A DNA stretch of 64,000 bases, from NCBI RefSeq assembly GCF_030062155.1, contig NZ_CP118267.1:496001-560000 (forward strand). The letters are read 5' to 3'. A program made the translations under genes and the position numbers. This stretch comes from Pantoea sp. Lij88 (GTDB lineage Bacteria > Pseudomonadota > Gammaproteobacteria > Enterobacterales > Enterobacteriaceae). Below the pieces are notes generated by a model. The model saw only the letters and a list, made by a program, of their open reading frames with translations, was not told the DNA's origin and ran no database searches. Positions 37,792-46,656 of this stretch are shown in pieces; the first letter of the stretch is position 1; every line of letters starts with the position of its first letter.

Positions 37792-39177
37792 TCAAACTGG
37801 TTTCACGCCAGCTGACAGCAGGGCGTTTTCAAATTTATCCATGAACACGTCAAGTTCTGCATCCGTGATCAGCAGGGAAGGCAGCAGACGTAATACGCTG
37901 CCGTGACGTCCGCCACGCTCCAGAATCAGGCCGTTTTCGAAACACTTCTTCTGAACCAGAGCAGAGAGTTCGCCGTCAGCCGGGAAGCTGCCCATGTGGT
38001 CAGCAGGCTCGTCTGGTTTCACCAGCTCAATGCCGATCATCAGACCCAGACCACGCACGTTGCCAATGACCGGGTAGCGCTGCTGCAGCTCGCCCAGTTT
38101 GCCTTTCAGCCATTCGCCCTGTGCCGCCACTTTGTCAGCGATATTGTTGTCTTTCAGCAGTTTCAGCGTGGTCAGGCCGGTGGCCATTGCCAGCTGGTTA
38201 CCACGGAAGGTGCCGGTGTGGTGACCCGGAGACCAGGCGTCGAACTCTTTCTTAATGCCCAGTACCGCCAGTGGCAGACCGCCGCCGACCGCTTTGGACA
38301 TCACGATGATGTCTGGCTCGATACCCGCGTGCTCAAAGGCGAAGAATTTACCGGTACGGGCGATGCCCGCCTGGACTTCGTCGATGATCAGCAGAATGCC
38401 ATGCTCTTTGGTCACTTTACGGATGCGCTGCAGCCATTCAGCCGGAGCCGGGTTAACACCGCCTTCGCCCTGAACCGCTTCCAGAATCACCGCTGCTGGC
38501 TTGCGAACGCCGCTTTCAACGTCGTTGATCAGGTTTTCGAAGTAATAGGTCAGCGCTTTCACGCCCGCTTCACCACCAATGCCCAGCGGGCAGCGGTAGA
38601 GGTGCGGATAAGGCATGAACTGCACTTCCGGCATCATACCGTCAACGGCTTCTTTCGGAGACAGGTTGCCGGTGACCGACAGCGCGCCGTGGGTCATACC
38701 GTGATAGGCACCCGAGAAGCTGATGATACCGGAACGGCCGGTGTGTTTTTTCGCCAGTTTCAGCGCCGCTTCAACGGCATCTGCACCGGACGGGCCGGTA
38801 AACTGCAGGCAGTACTCTTTGCCCTGGCCCGGTAATAAGGAGAGCAGGTACTCAGAGAACTCATCCTTTAACGGCGTCGTTAAATCAAGAGTATGTAACG
38901 GCAAGCCGCTGGTAATGACATGTTGAATACTCTGCAGAACATCGGGATGGTTATGTCCCAGTGCCAGCGTTCCTGCACCTGCAAGACAGTCGAGATACTG
39001 ATTATTCTCGACGTCGGTGATCCAGACACCCTGAGCTTTCGCAATCGCGAATGGCAATTTGCGAGGATAACTGCGAACGTTTGATTCAAATTCAGCCTGA
39101 CGGGCTAAATAGGTTTCGTTGGTTGCGTTTACGTTCTGTGCATTCAAACTATCAATACGGACTTTATCCGTCATCAT
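37792..39177 (-). CDS. dat: Diaminobutyrate--2-oxoglutarate transaminase
   Basis: The protein has 461 residues, a class III (ornithine/DABA-type) aminotransferase. Visible marks are [29 protein letters not shown] at the N-terminus, the PLP-binding [39 protein letters not shown], and the Schiff-base lysine in [14 protein letters not shown]. It makes L-2,4-diaminobutyrate from aspartate semialdehyde and glutamate. The ddc gene begins 14 bp downstream and completes the two-step route to 1,3-diaminopropane. AGGAG lies 4 bases before the first of two adjacent ATG codons. A 472-bp AT-rich region upstream should hold the promoter. Confidence 0.93.
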   Translation of the reverse strand: MMTDKVRIDSLNAQNVNATNETYLARQAEFESNVRSYPRKLPFAIAKAQGVWITDVENNQYLDCLAGAGTLALGHNHPDVLQSIQHVITSGLPLHTLDLTTPLKDEFSEYLLSLLPGQGKEYCLQFTGPSGADAVEAALKLAKKHTGRSGIISFSGAYHGMTHGALSVTGNLSPKEAVDGMMPEVQFMPYPHLYRCPLGIGGEAGVKALTYYFENLINDVESGVRKPAAVILEAVQGEGGVNPAPAEWLQRIRKVTKEHGILLIIDEVQAGIARTGKFFAFEHAGIEPDIIVMSKAVGGGLPLAVLGIKKEFDAWSPGHHTGTFRGNQLAMATGLTTLKLLKDNNIADKVAAQGEWLKGKLGELQQRYPVIGNVRGLGLMIGIELVKPDEPADHMGSFPADGELSALVQKKCFENGLILERGGRHGSVLRLLPSLLITDAELDVFMDKFENALLSAGVKPV

Positions 39178-39649
39178 ATCTCTCCTACAACCGTGACGGG
39201 CGTAGCGTCACAGTTGAATAAATGAATTAAATGGGGGTCGGTGTATAAAGCGCGGCCAATATAGGGGTTTTTAAGGTCCGACTCAATGTTTAATTTTATC
39301 GGCAGATATCCGATTCTTTGCTATAGGAATCAATCATTTGGTGGGATTGTGACCGCATACATTATGACTGCTTCTGAAGCCGGTTGTTAATAAATGGCGT
39401 AAAAACACCAGCTTACCCGGCTTGAGATGCGCTAAGTCAATGATAATAATCTGTGTAAATAGCTGTTTCCGGCGAAAAACGCTATCAAAAAGCAGGCTTC
39501 TCAGACGTAAAAAGCATAAGTCTGTTTAACTGCCGAAGCAGCATTTATAGCCAGCAAAAAGTGCAGAGTAATTAAAATAATAAACCTTTCATTAACATTT
39601 AATTAATATATCGCCATTGCCGTACCGCTAATTACTTTCATAATCGGCG
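39178..39649. promoter_or_regulatory. AT-rich upstream region of dat-ddc
   Basis: This 472-bp gap lies between the dat start and the TetR gene's stop. I see no credible gene. A TGATAATAATC stretch near 39440 matches one half of a Fur-type repeat but not the other. The very AT-rich 39560-39620 segment could bind H-NS-like proteins. Neither is claimed as a site. Confidence 0.3.
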
Positions 39650-40225
39650 TTATGACAGCACAACATCAATAAACTGCGTTAAGTCCGTTAGCGCTTCACT
39701 GGCTTTCTTTTCTGACGGGTTGATGGTCAGCAGATCAGCATAGCCATTGAGCATGGCGCTAATCTGCCTGGCGGTGCGGGGCAGGTCACGGCAGCGCAGT
39801 GCGCCATCCGTGACGCCGTCACGAATAATACCCTCCACTAATGCCTGCCACGCCGCCGTCATCTCATCTGCCAGCACCGCATAGGTTTCGTTATGTGCAG
39901 CCGTCTGCCAGAACGAGGCATACAGTTGCCAGGTGGCATCCGGTGCGCTCGGCAGATGACTTTCGAACAGAGTAAGCAGCCGCTGGCGGGGCGTGAGCGT
40001 GGTCAGAGATTCAGCGAACGTTTCGAAATCGACCCGCATAAAGCGCTCCAGCGCCGCCAGGCAGAGCGTCTGCCAGTTGCTGAAATAGTGGTAGATATGA
40101 CTGCGTGAAATGCCCACCGATTCGGTGAGTTCCCGCGTGGTTACTTTTTCGATCCCTTTCTCGATAAACAGCACGATCGCCGCATCCAGTATTTTGGTTC
40201 TCAGTGCTTCCGCTGACTCTTTCAT
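39650..40225 (-). CDS. TetR-family transcriptional repressor
   Basis: The protein has 191 residues, starting at the ATG at 40225 with GGGAG 4-5 bases upstream. Longer in-frame starts would run through the operators. The N-terminal HTH (about residues 7-52) reads ILDAAIVLFIEKGIEKVTTRELTESVGISRSHIYHYFSNWQTLCLAALE, a standard TetR pattern. The C-terminal ligand domain is not assignable, though QMLNGYADLL-type (SAMLNGYADLLTI) endings occur in relatives. It is divergent from a six-helix ABC-type membrane protein. Two copies of TTGAGCNNNNGCTCAA lie in the 104-bp gap, so it most likely represses both itself and that gene. Confidence 0.92.
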   Translation of the reverse strand: MKESAEALRTKILDAAIVLFIEKGIEKVTTRELTESVGISRSHIYHYFSNWQTLCLAALERFMRVDFETFAESLTTLTPRQRLLTLFESHLPSAPDATWQLYASFWQTAAHNETYAVLADEMTAAWQALVEGIIRDGVTDGALRCRDLPRTARQISAMLNGYADLLTINPSEKKASEALTDLTQFIDVVLS

Positions 40226-40252
40226 CAATCTCCCGATTACGCTTACGTTGAC

Positions 40253-40270
40253 TTTGAGCAATTGCTCAAA
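40253..40270. promoter_or_regulatory. TetR-type operator 1
   Basis: TTTGAGCAATTGCTCAAA is a perfect 18-bp palindrome, 28 bp upstream of the TetR start codon. It shares the core TTGAGCNNNNGCTCAA with the second site 34 bp away (centre to centre). Confidence 0.8.
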
Positions 40271-40287
40271 TAGACTGCTTTTCATAA

Positions 40288-40303
40288 TTGAGCAACCGCT
40301 CAA
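40288..40303. promoter_or_regulatory. TetR-type operator 2
   Basis: TTGAGC-AACC-GCTCAA repeats the core of operator 1 with perfect 6-bp arms. It ends 27 bp before the ATG of the divergent membrane protein gene, where it could block that promoter. Confidence 0.8.
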
Positions 40304-40329
40304 GAATAACTATATCAGAAACAGAAACT

Positions 40330-41223
40330 ATGCCTTCCTCAAAAACGATCCTTCCTGTTGCGGCTCCCCGCAGCGCTATTCTGACATTAAAAATGCTCGG
40401 CCGTCGCCATAGCCGTAAGCTGTTCCTCACGCTGCTGCTGGTGGTGGCGGAGAATGTCATGTATCTCCTCTATCCGCTGCTGGCGGGCTTCGCGATTAAT
40501 GCCATTATCTCCGGCAGAACCTGGCATGCGGTGCTCTATGCGGCGATGGTCTTTACCATGTGGGCCATCGGCGCGGCACGCCGCAGCGTCGATACCCGCA
40601 CCTTTGCCCGTATCTATGCCGAACTGGCCGTGCCGGTGATCGTGGCGCAACGCAGCGAAAACCAGAGCGCGTCTACCATTGCCGCGCGGGTCGCCTTGTC
40701 ACGGGAGTTTGTCGACTTTTTCGAGAAGCATCTGCCGGTGCTGATTACCTCGCTGGCGTCGATGACCGGTGCGGCGGTCATGCTGCTGGCTATCGAGTTC
40801 TGGACCGGCGCGGGCTGTCTGGCGATCCTCCTGTTCTTCGCCTGTTTCCTGCCGGGATTTACCCGCAAAAACGACGCGCTGTTTGGTCGTCTGAATAACC
40901 GGCTGGAGAAAGAGGTGAGCTTTGTCAGCAACGCGAACGCTTCATCACTTGGCCGTCACTATGGCGTGCTGGCCAGCCTGCGGATTCGCCTCTCCGATCG
41001 GGAAGCGTGCGGCTATCTGGCGATTGGTAGCGTGGCGGCTCTGCTGTTTGCCGTGACCATCGCGGTGATGTCCAGCCGTGGCGGCACCAATGCGGGTCAC
41101 ATCTATTCGGTGATGACCTATATGTGGATGTTTGCCATGAGCCTGGATGATGGCCCGCAGCTGCTGGAGAAATATTCACAGCTGAAAGACATCGGTCGCC
41201 GGGTGAATACCGGCACGCAGTGA
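40330..41223 (+). CDS. ABC transporter six-transmembrane domain protein lacking an ATPase domain
   Basis: The protein has 297 residues, with the ATG at 40330. It resembles the membrane half of ABC exporters (ABC_membrane type): helices near residues 30-65, then a long helical stretch (TIAARVALSREFVDFFEKHLPVLITSLASM) like the intracellular loop and helix 4, and helices up to about 275. No Walker A, signature or Walker B motif follows; the frame simply stops after LKDIGRRVNTGTQ. No ATPase gene lies nearby. It must therefore pair with a distant ATPase or act in another way. The divergent TetR gene with twin operators suggests it is induced by a small molecule. No obvious ribosome site precedes the start. 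Confidence 0.75.
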   Translation: MPSSKTILPVAAPRSAILTLKMLGRRHSRKLFLTLLLVVAENVMYLLYPLLAGFAINAIISGRTWHAVLYAAMVFTMWAIGAARRSVDTRTFARIYAELAVPVIVAQRSENQSASTIAARVALSREFVDFFEKHLPVLITSLASMTGAAVMLLAIEFWTGAGCLAILLFFACFLPGFTRKNDALFGRLNNRLEKEVSFVSNANASSLGRHYGVLASLRIRLSDREACGYLAIGSVAALLFAVTIAVMSSRGGTNAGHIYSVMTYMWMFAMSLDDGPQLLEKYSQLKDIGRRVNTGTQ

Positions 41224-41274
41224 CTGGCCTGATTCCGCTTCTGCTTCGTCTGGATTCCGTTTCCGGCAGAGATA

Positions 41275-41303
41275 AATGACCGCCGCACTTTCTGGCGGTC
41301 ATT
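41275..41303. terminator. Hairpin between convergent genes
   Basis: A 10-bp perfect stem AATGACCGCC / GGCGGTCATT with a 9-base loop lies between the convergent ABC-type and epimerase-type genes. T-runs are poor on both sides, so termination is likely but not certain. Confidence 0.55.
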
Positions 41304-41326
41304 CATCTTAAGCATGACGCCCGGTT

Positions 41327-42076
41327 TTAATAATCCAGTTCGCCCGGTCTGAAGGCTCTGAAGGCGTTATCAGACGGCGTATAGCCCAGCACCTCACGCG
41401 TCTGTGTCAGATCGAAGCGTTTAAAGCGGTTATCGGAAATGCCATAGCCGATAAAGAAGGAAATCTTCTCTGCCTCGACCGCGCCGGTCAGCAGTCTGAC
41501 GGCATCATCCGGACTCAGCCAGGCGCTGTAATCCCGCGCATTGTGCTGACTGTTATCCAGTTCAGGCTCAAATGCCCCGATTCTCAGCGCCACGCTACTC
41601 AGACCATGCTGGCTGGCATAGAAAGCGCAGAGTGCTTCCCCATAACATTTGGTGACGCCATAGAGGTTCGCGGGAGAGACTGCCATGCCGGGATGGATCT
41701 GCACATCTTTCGGATAGCCCTCAATGGTCTGTGCACTACTGGCAAACACCAGACGACGACAGCGATGTTCCGCTGCTGCCTTGAGTAACCAGGTGGTGGA
41801 GAGAATATTGGCGGGCAGCAGATCCTCGAAACTGGCCTGTGCATCGGGAATACCGGCAAGGTGGATAATCGTATCGACAGGTTCTTCTGCCAGCAACGTC
41901 GCCGCCTGACCAGGTTGTGACAGGTCCGCCACGATAAAACGGTGCGGGGCAGGGATCGCGTAGTCCGGCTCGCGCAGATCGGTCAGGATAAAACGGTAGC
42001 GAGTCTGGCGGGCTGCGAAGAACGTCCGGCCGATTCGCCCGCTGGCACCGGTAAGAAGAATAACTCTGGTCGTCAT
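41327..42076 (-). CDS. NAD-dependent epimerase/dehydratase family protein (uronate dehydrogenase-like)
   Basis: The protein has 249 residues, an extended SDR. The Rossmann motif is LTGASGRIGRTFF. The active site shows FASSAQTIEGYP and YGVTK (YxxxK), with DTIIHLAGIPDA between. Length and motif spacing resemble NAD-dependent uronate dehydrogenase, which oxidises galacturonate or glucuronate to aldarolactone, but other sugar epimerases share this pattern. No uronate pathway genes are near, so the substrate is uncertain. It stands alone on the minus strand, divergent from an MFS exporter gene 305 bp away. Confidence 0.8.
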   Translation of the reverse strand: MTTRVILLTGASGRIGRTFFAARQTRYRFILTDLREPDYAIPAPHRFIVADLSQPGQAATLLAEEPVDTIIHLAGIPDAQASFEDLLPANILSTTWLLKAAAEHRCRRLVFASSAQTIEGYPKDVQIHPGMAVSPANLYGVTKCYGEALCAFYASQHGLSSVALRIGAFEPELDNSQHNARDYSAWLSPDDAVRLLTGAVEAEKISFFIGYGISDNRFKRFDLTQTREVLGYTPSDNAFRAFRPGELDY

Positions 42077-42240
42077 CTGCTGATTCCTGTTCTGTATCCG
42101 GGTAAGTAAAGAAGCGCTAACCGATGAGTTAAGCAGACAGTCCTGACACAGGCGGGATGACCTTGCCGGATTGTGAGCTGACGCAGCCTGTTCCGCTCAA
42201 TGGCTGCTCTGATGAAAGGCTGCGCGAGTCCGCCCTTAAG

Positions 42241-42292
42241 TGTGCGCCAGATCACAAAATTGATTGCTAAGCGCGTTCTTCCTTTTTATAGT
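42241..42292 (+). promoter_or_regulatory. Probable promoter with CRP-like site for the MFS gene
   Basis: TGTGC-GCCAGA-TCACA (42241-42256) matches the CRP pattern TGTGAN6TCACA at 9 of 10 positions. Just downstream, TTGCTA (42264-42269) and TATAGT (42287-42292) are spaced by 17 bp, as for a sigma-70 promoter. The inferred start near 42299 puts the CRP-like centre about 50 bp upstream. Confidence 0.5.
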
Positions 42293-42303
42293 CTGACCGC
42301 TTC

Positions 42304-42342
42304 ATCCGGACGGGAACACGTTCTGCTTTCTCCCGCCCGGAT
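42304..42342 (+). promoter_or_regulatory. Leader hairpin before the MFS gene
   Basis: ATCCGGACGGGA (42304-42315) pairs with TCCCGCCCGGAT (42331-42342) with one mismatch. It would form at the very 5' end of the mRNA, followed by CACTTCCGTTTTATC. It could protect the message or act as an attenuator. No peptide or ligand logic is visible. Confidence 0.4.
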
Positions 42343-42381
42343 CACTTCCGTTTTATCAGTTCAGGCCATTGGGAATCAATT

Positions 42382-43578
42382 TTGTTAAGAAAAAATCATA
42401 AAACCGACGATGCCGGTTTTGTCCGCTGGGCATTGCTGGCCCTTGCGCTGGGCGGTTTTGGCATCGGCACCGGTGAATTCATCATGATGGGCCTGCTGCC
42501 GGATGTGTCACGCTCTCTGGCAATTACCGAACCGCAGGCGGGCAACGCCATCGCCAGTTATGCGCTGGGCGTGGTGGTGGGTGCGCCGTTTATTGCGGTA
42601 CTGGCGGCGCGGATGGCGCGTAAGTCACTGCTGCTGATCCTGATGGCGCTGTTCAGCATCGGGAATGTCGCCAGCGCGATGGCCGATAGCTATCACGGCC
42701 TGCTCGTGGCGCGCTTTCTGACCGGACTGCCGCATGGCGCCTATTTTGGTGTGGCGTCGCTGGTGGCGGCTTCACTGGTGCCGATTGAACGGCGTGGCCG
42801 TGCGCTGGCGTCACTGATGCTGGGACTGACGGTCGCGACGCTGATTGGCGTGCCATTGGGCTCCTGGATAGGACAGCTATTCAGCTGGCACGTGGTATTC
42901 ACCTTTGTCGGCGCGATTGGTCTGCTGACCTGCCTGCTGATTGGCCGCTATGTGCCTTACACGCCGGGTGATGTCGATGCGCATCCGCTGCGCGAACTGG
43001 GCGCGCTGAAAAACCCACAGGTGCTGCTGACCCTGCTGGTGGGCGCGGTAGGCTTTGGCGGGATGTTTGCCATCTTCAGCTATATCGCACCAACGCTGAT
43101 TAACATCGCGGGCATTGCTCCTTCGCTGATCCCATGGGCAATGGTGGCATTTGGGCTGGGGATGATCATCGGTAATCTGGTCGGTGGCCGTCTGGCTGAT
43201 GGTTCGGTGCTGAATATCATTGGCTGGACGCTGTTATGGAATGTAATGGTGATGCTGGCCTTCCCGGTGCTGGTTCAGCATGTGGCAACCGGACTGCTGG
43301 CGACCTTCCTGATCGGCACCTGCTCGGTACTGCTGCCGTCGCTGCAGATTCGCCTGATGGATGTCGCCAATGACTCGCAGACGCTTGCGGCCGCGATGAA
43401 CCATTCGGCGCTGAACATCGCCAATGCGATGGGTGCTTATCTGGGTGGCCTGACGGTGTCACTGGGCTATGGCTGGATCTCCACCGCCTGGGTCGGCGTT
43501 GCGCTAGGCGTGGCGGGTCTGATGGTGTTTGTGATGACGGCCCGCCATGCTGCCCGTCAGCAGACGCAGCTGGCCTGA
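42382..43578 (+). CDS. MFS transporter, DHA1 family (AraJ/YdhP-like exporter)
   Basis: The protein has 398 residues if translated from the TTG at 42382, which has a GGGA 8 bases upstream. No ATG is available before the first helix (WALLALALGGFGIGTGEFIMMGLLP), so a TTG start is likely. Twelve helices are predicted. Motif A appears as AARMARKSLL after helix 2, and RFLTGLPHGAYFGVASLVAASLV marks helix 4, both typical of the AraJ/YdhP/CmlA-like arabinose- and drug-efflux branch. The substrate is unknown. A CRP-like site and leader hairpin precede it, and a 14-bp hairpin follows. Confidence 0.85.
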   Translation: MLRKNHKTDDAGFVRWALLALALGGFGIGTGEFIMMGLLPDVSRSLAITEPQAGNAIASYALGVVVGAPFIAVLAARMARKSLLLILMALFSIGNVASAMADSYHGLLVARFLTGLPHGAYFGVASLVAASLVPIERRGRALASLMLGLTVATLIGVPLGSWIGQLFSWHVVFTFVGAIGLLTCLLIGRYVPYTPGDVDAHPLRELGALKNPQVLLTLLVGAVGFGGMFAIFSYIAPTLINIAGIAPSLIPWAMVAFGLGMIIGNLVGGRLADGSVLNIIGWTLLWNVMVMLAFPVLVQHVATGLLATFLIGTCSVLLPSLQIRLMDVANDSQTLAAAMNHSALNIANAMGAYLGGLTVSLGYGWISTAWVGVALGVAGLMVFVMTARHAARQQTQLA

Positions 43579-43585
43579 TACAATC

Positions 43586-43617
43586 AACGCGCAGCGATAC
43601 CCTTATCGCTGCGCGTT
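43586..43617 (+). terminator. Strong hairpin after the MFS gene
   Basis: A 14-bp perfect stem AACGCGCAGCGATA / TATCGCTGCGCGTT with a CCCT loop begins 7 bp after the stop codon. The following sequence (ATTCGT) is not a real T-run, so termination may be only partial. Confidence 0.55.
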
Positions 43618-43789
43618 ATTCGTACAGCTTATCCGTATGATTTTTCAGCAACCCTTATCCCCAACGCTTTCTGCTCGCTGACCGTTCAGTGAAAATTATC
43701 ATTCGGCCAGCCCGGAATTTTCAAAAGGCTAAGAAAATCAATAAAGGCGGTCCGGACGTCTGGATGTTAAAAGTAAATTAAAATAATGT

Positions 43790-43819
43790 TTGCTAAAGTC
43801 GGTAAGGTCTGGCTTAATA
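43790..43819 (+). promoter_or_regulatory. Probable promoter of the cold-shock gene
   Basis: TTGCTA (43790-43795) and TTAATA (43814-43819) are 18 bp apart. They lie just upstream of the cold-box sequence that marks the expected RNA 5' end near 43827. Confidence 0.55.
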
Positions 43820-43826
43820 GCGTCAT

Positions 43827-43997
43827 CGGTTTGGAACACAGACCTTATCAAAGCAGTTTTAGTAAAGCAGTCCTCAGTGCAAGCGATATCACAAGATACC
43901 CCTTATTCATGAGTCTCCTCCTAAAAGCCTGGTAAGTTACCTTCTGAAAGACAGGCCATCTTCGCCACTTAGTGGCTCATAAATTAAGGAATTATCG
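43827..43997 (+). promoter_or_regulatory. cspA-type 5' untranslated leader with cold box
   Basis: The leader of about 171 nt begins CGGTTTGGAACACAGACC, nearly the cold box at the 5' end of E. coli cspA mRNA (CGGTTTGACGTACAGACC). It continues with AAAGCAGTTTTAGTAAAGCAGTCC, also as in E. coli. Such leaders (about 159 nt in cspA) refold on cooling and expose the ribosome site. Here AAGGAATTATCG precedes the ATG. Confidence 0.85.
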
Positions 43998-44210
43998 ATG
44001 TCTAATAAAATGACTGGTTTAGTAAAATGGTTTGACGCTGGTAAAGGTTTCGGTTTTATCTCTCCTCAGGACGGCAGCAAAGATGTATTCGTACATTTCT
44101 CTGCAATCCAGAGCAACGATTATAAAACTCTGGACGAAGGCCAGCAGGTCGAATTCACTATTGAAAACGGCGCTAAAGGTCCTTCAGCGGCAAACGTAGT
44201 CCCTATGTAA
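43998..44210 (+). CDS. CspA-family cold-shock protein
   Basis: The protein has 70 residues, a single cold-shock (OB-fold) domain. RNP1 reads KGFGFIS and RNP2 reads VFVHF, with the opening [16 protein letters not shown] and closing GPSAANV typical of CspA, CspB and CspG. It is an RNA chaperone that melts mRNA structure at low temperature. The long cold-box leader identifies it as a cold-induced paralogue and not a constitutive CspC/CspE type, but I cannot choose a specific csp name. It is monocistronic with its own terminator. Confidence 0.95.
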   Translation: MSNKMTGLVKWFDAGKGFGFISPQDGSKDVFVHFSAIQSNDYKTLDEGQQVEFTIENGAKGPSAANVVPM

Positions 44211-44287
44211 GCCCTGGTTATCAATCATGCTTATAACCGCGATGACGGCACCAGCCTGAGCAGATAAGCCTGAAATTGATAATGAAT

Positions 44288-44312
44288 AAAACCCGCCTTG
44301 TGCGGGTTTTTT
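44288..44312 (+). terminator. Terminator of the cold-shock gene
   Basis: AAAACCCGC / GCGGGTTTT with a CTTGT loop is followed by TT, giving a six-T run. It lies about 80 bp after the stop codon. Confidence 0.88.
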
Positions 44313-44382
44313 GCGTTTGTGATTTGCGAAATGCTGGCGCATGTTTTGCCCGCAACACAGGTGTGCGCGGGCCAGTAAAACG

Positions 44383-45399
44383 CTAGCGCACGCTGGCGAT
44401 CAGCCACTGCTGTAACTCTGTCAGTTCCGCCTGCTGCGCCGGGAAATCTGCAACCAGCTGATTCAGCACCGGCTCCAGTGCATCTGGCCGGTAAGTGACG
44501 TTCTGCATCCGCTGCGCCAGCGCTTCGAGCGGCGCGGGATTGAGGCTGTCGCTGAAAATCTGACAGCGGGTGATCACGCCGCGCTCCACATCGAAATGAA
44601 TCTCCACGCCGCCCCAGACAAAGCGCTGGTCCAGCAGGTGCGAGAAGTCAGGAGCCTGACCAAAATTCCATTCCCAGCTACTCTGTTTTGCGAACTGCTC
44701 AGTGAATCCTGGCAGATCGGGCAGGGCTTCAGGCGAAATGATCTCCGGCTCACAACGCTCACCGAAATGATCAAAAAATGCGTCCGTCACGGCAGAGCAG
44801 ATCGCCTGATAACTTATACCCGGCGTTAACTCCGCCAGATTGGTTACCCTGGCGCGCACCGAGGTAATCCCTTTGGCCTGCAATTTTTTTACATCAGGAT
44901 TCAGGTAGTCTGCCAGCCGGGAAAGATCGGCATCGATCAGAATGGTGCCGTGATGAAAGCCGCGGTCCGGTGTTTCACGATACGCAGAGCCGGAGATTTT
45001 GCGCAGTCCCTCAGCGGTATTCACCACTAAATCGTTACGCCCGGACGCTTCGGCAGGGATACCCAGCGCGTTCAGCGCACGCAGGATAATGGCCGTCGAG
45101 ACGCTTTTATCGTACTCCGGTTTACCGGCCATAAAGGTAAAACAGCAGTTGCCGAGGTCGTGAAATACCGCGCCACCGCCGCTGCTGCGACGCGCCAGCC
45201 GGATGCCATCTTCCGCCATGCGCCGCGTATTGCACTCTTTCCACGGATTCTGCGCCCGCCCGATCACCACCGTCTCCGCATTACGCCATAAAAACAGCAC
45301 CCGCTGGGTGGCGGGCATCTGCCGGAAAATGCACTCTTCAACCGCCAGATTAAACCAGGGATCACTGGATTCAGATAACAGTAAACGCAGCGTGGACAT
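44383..45399 (-). CDS. lplA: Lipoate-protein ligase A
   Basis: The protein has 338 residues, identical in length to E. coli LplA. The start is the ATG at 45399, with GGGAG 6 bases upstream. Conserved blocks are [43 protein letters not shown] (lipoyl-AMP site), [17 protein letters not shown] with the catalytic Lys, and GFHHGTILI. The enzyme activates free lipoate with ATP and attaches it to E2 and GcvH lipoyl domains in the cytoplasm. The C-terminal accessory domain is complete. It stands alone, divergent from an EamA transporter gene. Confidence 0.96.
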   Translation of the reverse strand: MSTLRLLLSESSDPWFNLAVEECIFRQMPATQRVLFLWRNAETVVIGRAQNPWKECNTRRMAEDGIRLARRSSGGGAVFHDLGNCCFTFMAGKPEYDKSVSTAIILRALNALGIPAEASGRNDLVVNTAEGLRKISGSAYRETPDRGFHHGTILIDADLSRLADYLNPDVKKLQAKGITSVRARVTNLAELTPGISYQAICSAVTDAFFDHFGERCEPEIISPEALPDLPGFTEQFAKQSSWEWNFGQAPDFSHLLDQRFVWGGVEIHFDVERGVITRCQIFSDSLNPAPLEALAQRMQNVTYRPDALEPVLNQLVADFPAQQAELTELQQWLIASVR

Positions 45400-45631
45400 C
45401 GGTAACTCCCGTTCCTTAAGAGATGCGGCCCATAGAGCAGGGCAGAAGGCTGAGTGTATCAGCCGGGGCACAGACCCACATGCCTGTTCATGCCGTGATG
45501 CGGCAACAAAAAAAGATAAAATGCCGTCAGCTGCCCGATCGCGGCAGATTGCCTTATCGCTTTATGCCAGTATGGATACTGAGCGTGCTGATTCCCCTGC
45601 GTATTTTCCCCATTGAGAGAACACAAACCGT

Positions 45632-46543
45632 ATGAACGCGTCCGCTGGCATAGCGATGAAGATCACAGCTGCGTTGAGCACCACGCTGATGCTGGCCTGT
45701 GTAAAAGGACTGGATGGCGCAATTCCTGTTGGTGAAGTGATTTTTTTCCGCTCGCTGCTGGCACTGGTGCCGCTGCTCATCTGGCTGCGCTTTCAGGGCA
45801 GCGTGCTGGATGGTATCCGCACCCGCAACATTCGCGGGCATTTTGTGCGCGGACTGGCGGGCACCGGCGGTCTCTATTTCAGCTATCTGTCGCTCCTCTA
45901 CATTTCCCTGACCGATGCCACCGCGATTAACTATGCCGCGCCGCTGTTTACCGTGCTGCTGGCGGCGCTGCTGCTGCGTGAAAAAGTCCGGCACCATCGC
46001 TGGGTTGCGGTCTTTACCGGTTTCAGCGGCATTCTGGTGATGTTCTCCGGGCACCTTTCGCTGACGCGGTCGGCGTCATTCTCGCTCTCCGCATCGGCGG
46101 GCATTCTGCTGGCGCTGATGGCAGCTTTCTGTACCGCCTGCGCACTGGTGCAAATCCGTTTTCTTAACGGCAAAGAGAAGCCGGGCGCTATCGCCTTCTG
46201 GTTTGCCGTCACCACGGCGTTAACGTCGCTGATCACCCTGCCAGGCGGGTGGAAAGTGCCGCACGGCAATCAGCTGGCATTGCTGGTGGGATGCGGACTG
46301 CTGGGCGGGATCACGCAGATTCTGATGACCCTGAGTCTGCGCTATGCCGAAGCCTCGCTGCTGGCGCCGTTCGACTACACCACTCTGATCTGGTCAGTCG
46401 CGGTGGGGTATCTGCTGCTCGGTAATCTGCCAACCTCCACCACGGTAATCGGTGCGGTTCTGGTCTTGATCGGCGGCCTCTATTCGGTGCTCTATGAGCG
46501 CTACCGCTTCCGGAAAGCGCGGGTAATGAATGCCACCAGCTGA
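45632..46543 (+). CDS. DMT-superfamily transporter (two EamA domains)
   Basis: The protein has 303 residues with ten predicted helices in two EamA repeats. The first spans about residues 8-138 (SLLYISLTDATAINYAAPLFTVLLAALLLREKV, the conserved end of repeat 1). The second spans about 152-288 (SLRYAEASLLAPFDYTTLIWSVAVGYLLLGN). Family members export or import amino acids, nucleobases or other metabolites. The substrate cannot be assigned. The ribosome site is weak. Divergent from lplA and followed at about 80 bp by LacI-type operators of the next operon. Confidence 0.88.
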   Translation: MNASAGIAMKITAALSTTLMLACVKGLDGAIPVGEVIFFRSLLALVPLLIWLRFQGSVLDGIRTRNIRGHFVRGLAGTGGLYFSYLSLLYISLTDATAINYAAPLFTVLLAALLLREKVRHHRWVAVFTGFSGILVMFSGHLSLTRSASFSLSASAGILLALMAAFCTACALVQIRFLNGKEKPGAIAFWFAVTTALTSLITLPGGWKVPHGNQLALLVGCGLLGGITQILMTLSLRYAEASLLAPFDYTTLIWSVAVGYLLLGNLPTSTTVIGAVLVLIGGLYSVLYERYRFRKARVMNATS

Positions 46544-46628
46544 TCACAGGACCCGGTTTTGCGTTATCGCTGCCAGAATGATAACGCAGGGTTAATAATT
46601 TGTGATCGCGGCAAGAGAAAGGGTGGCG

Positions 46629-46640
46629 GTAATCGATTAC
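46629..46640. promoter_or_regulatory. LacI-type operator 1
   Basis: GTAATCGATTAC is a perfect 12-bp palindrome with the central CG step usual in LacI-family sites. An identical copy lies 28 bp downstream. Both precede an operon that encodes a LacI-type regulator. Confidence 0.8.
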
Positions 46641-46656
46641 GTTAAATTAACACAAA

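Noticed and set aside
37903..38835. A 310-codon plus-strand frame within dat
   Set aside because: Antisense to the conserved aminotransferase; no ribosome site and no family resemblance.
39430..39455. A possible Fur box upstream of dat-ddc (TGATAATAATC)
   Set aside because: Only one 7-base half matches the Fur pattern; the second half does not.
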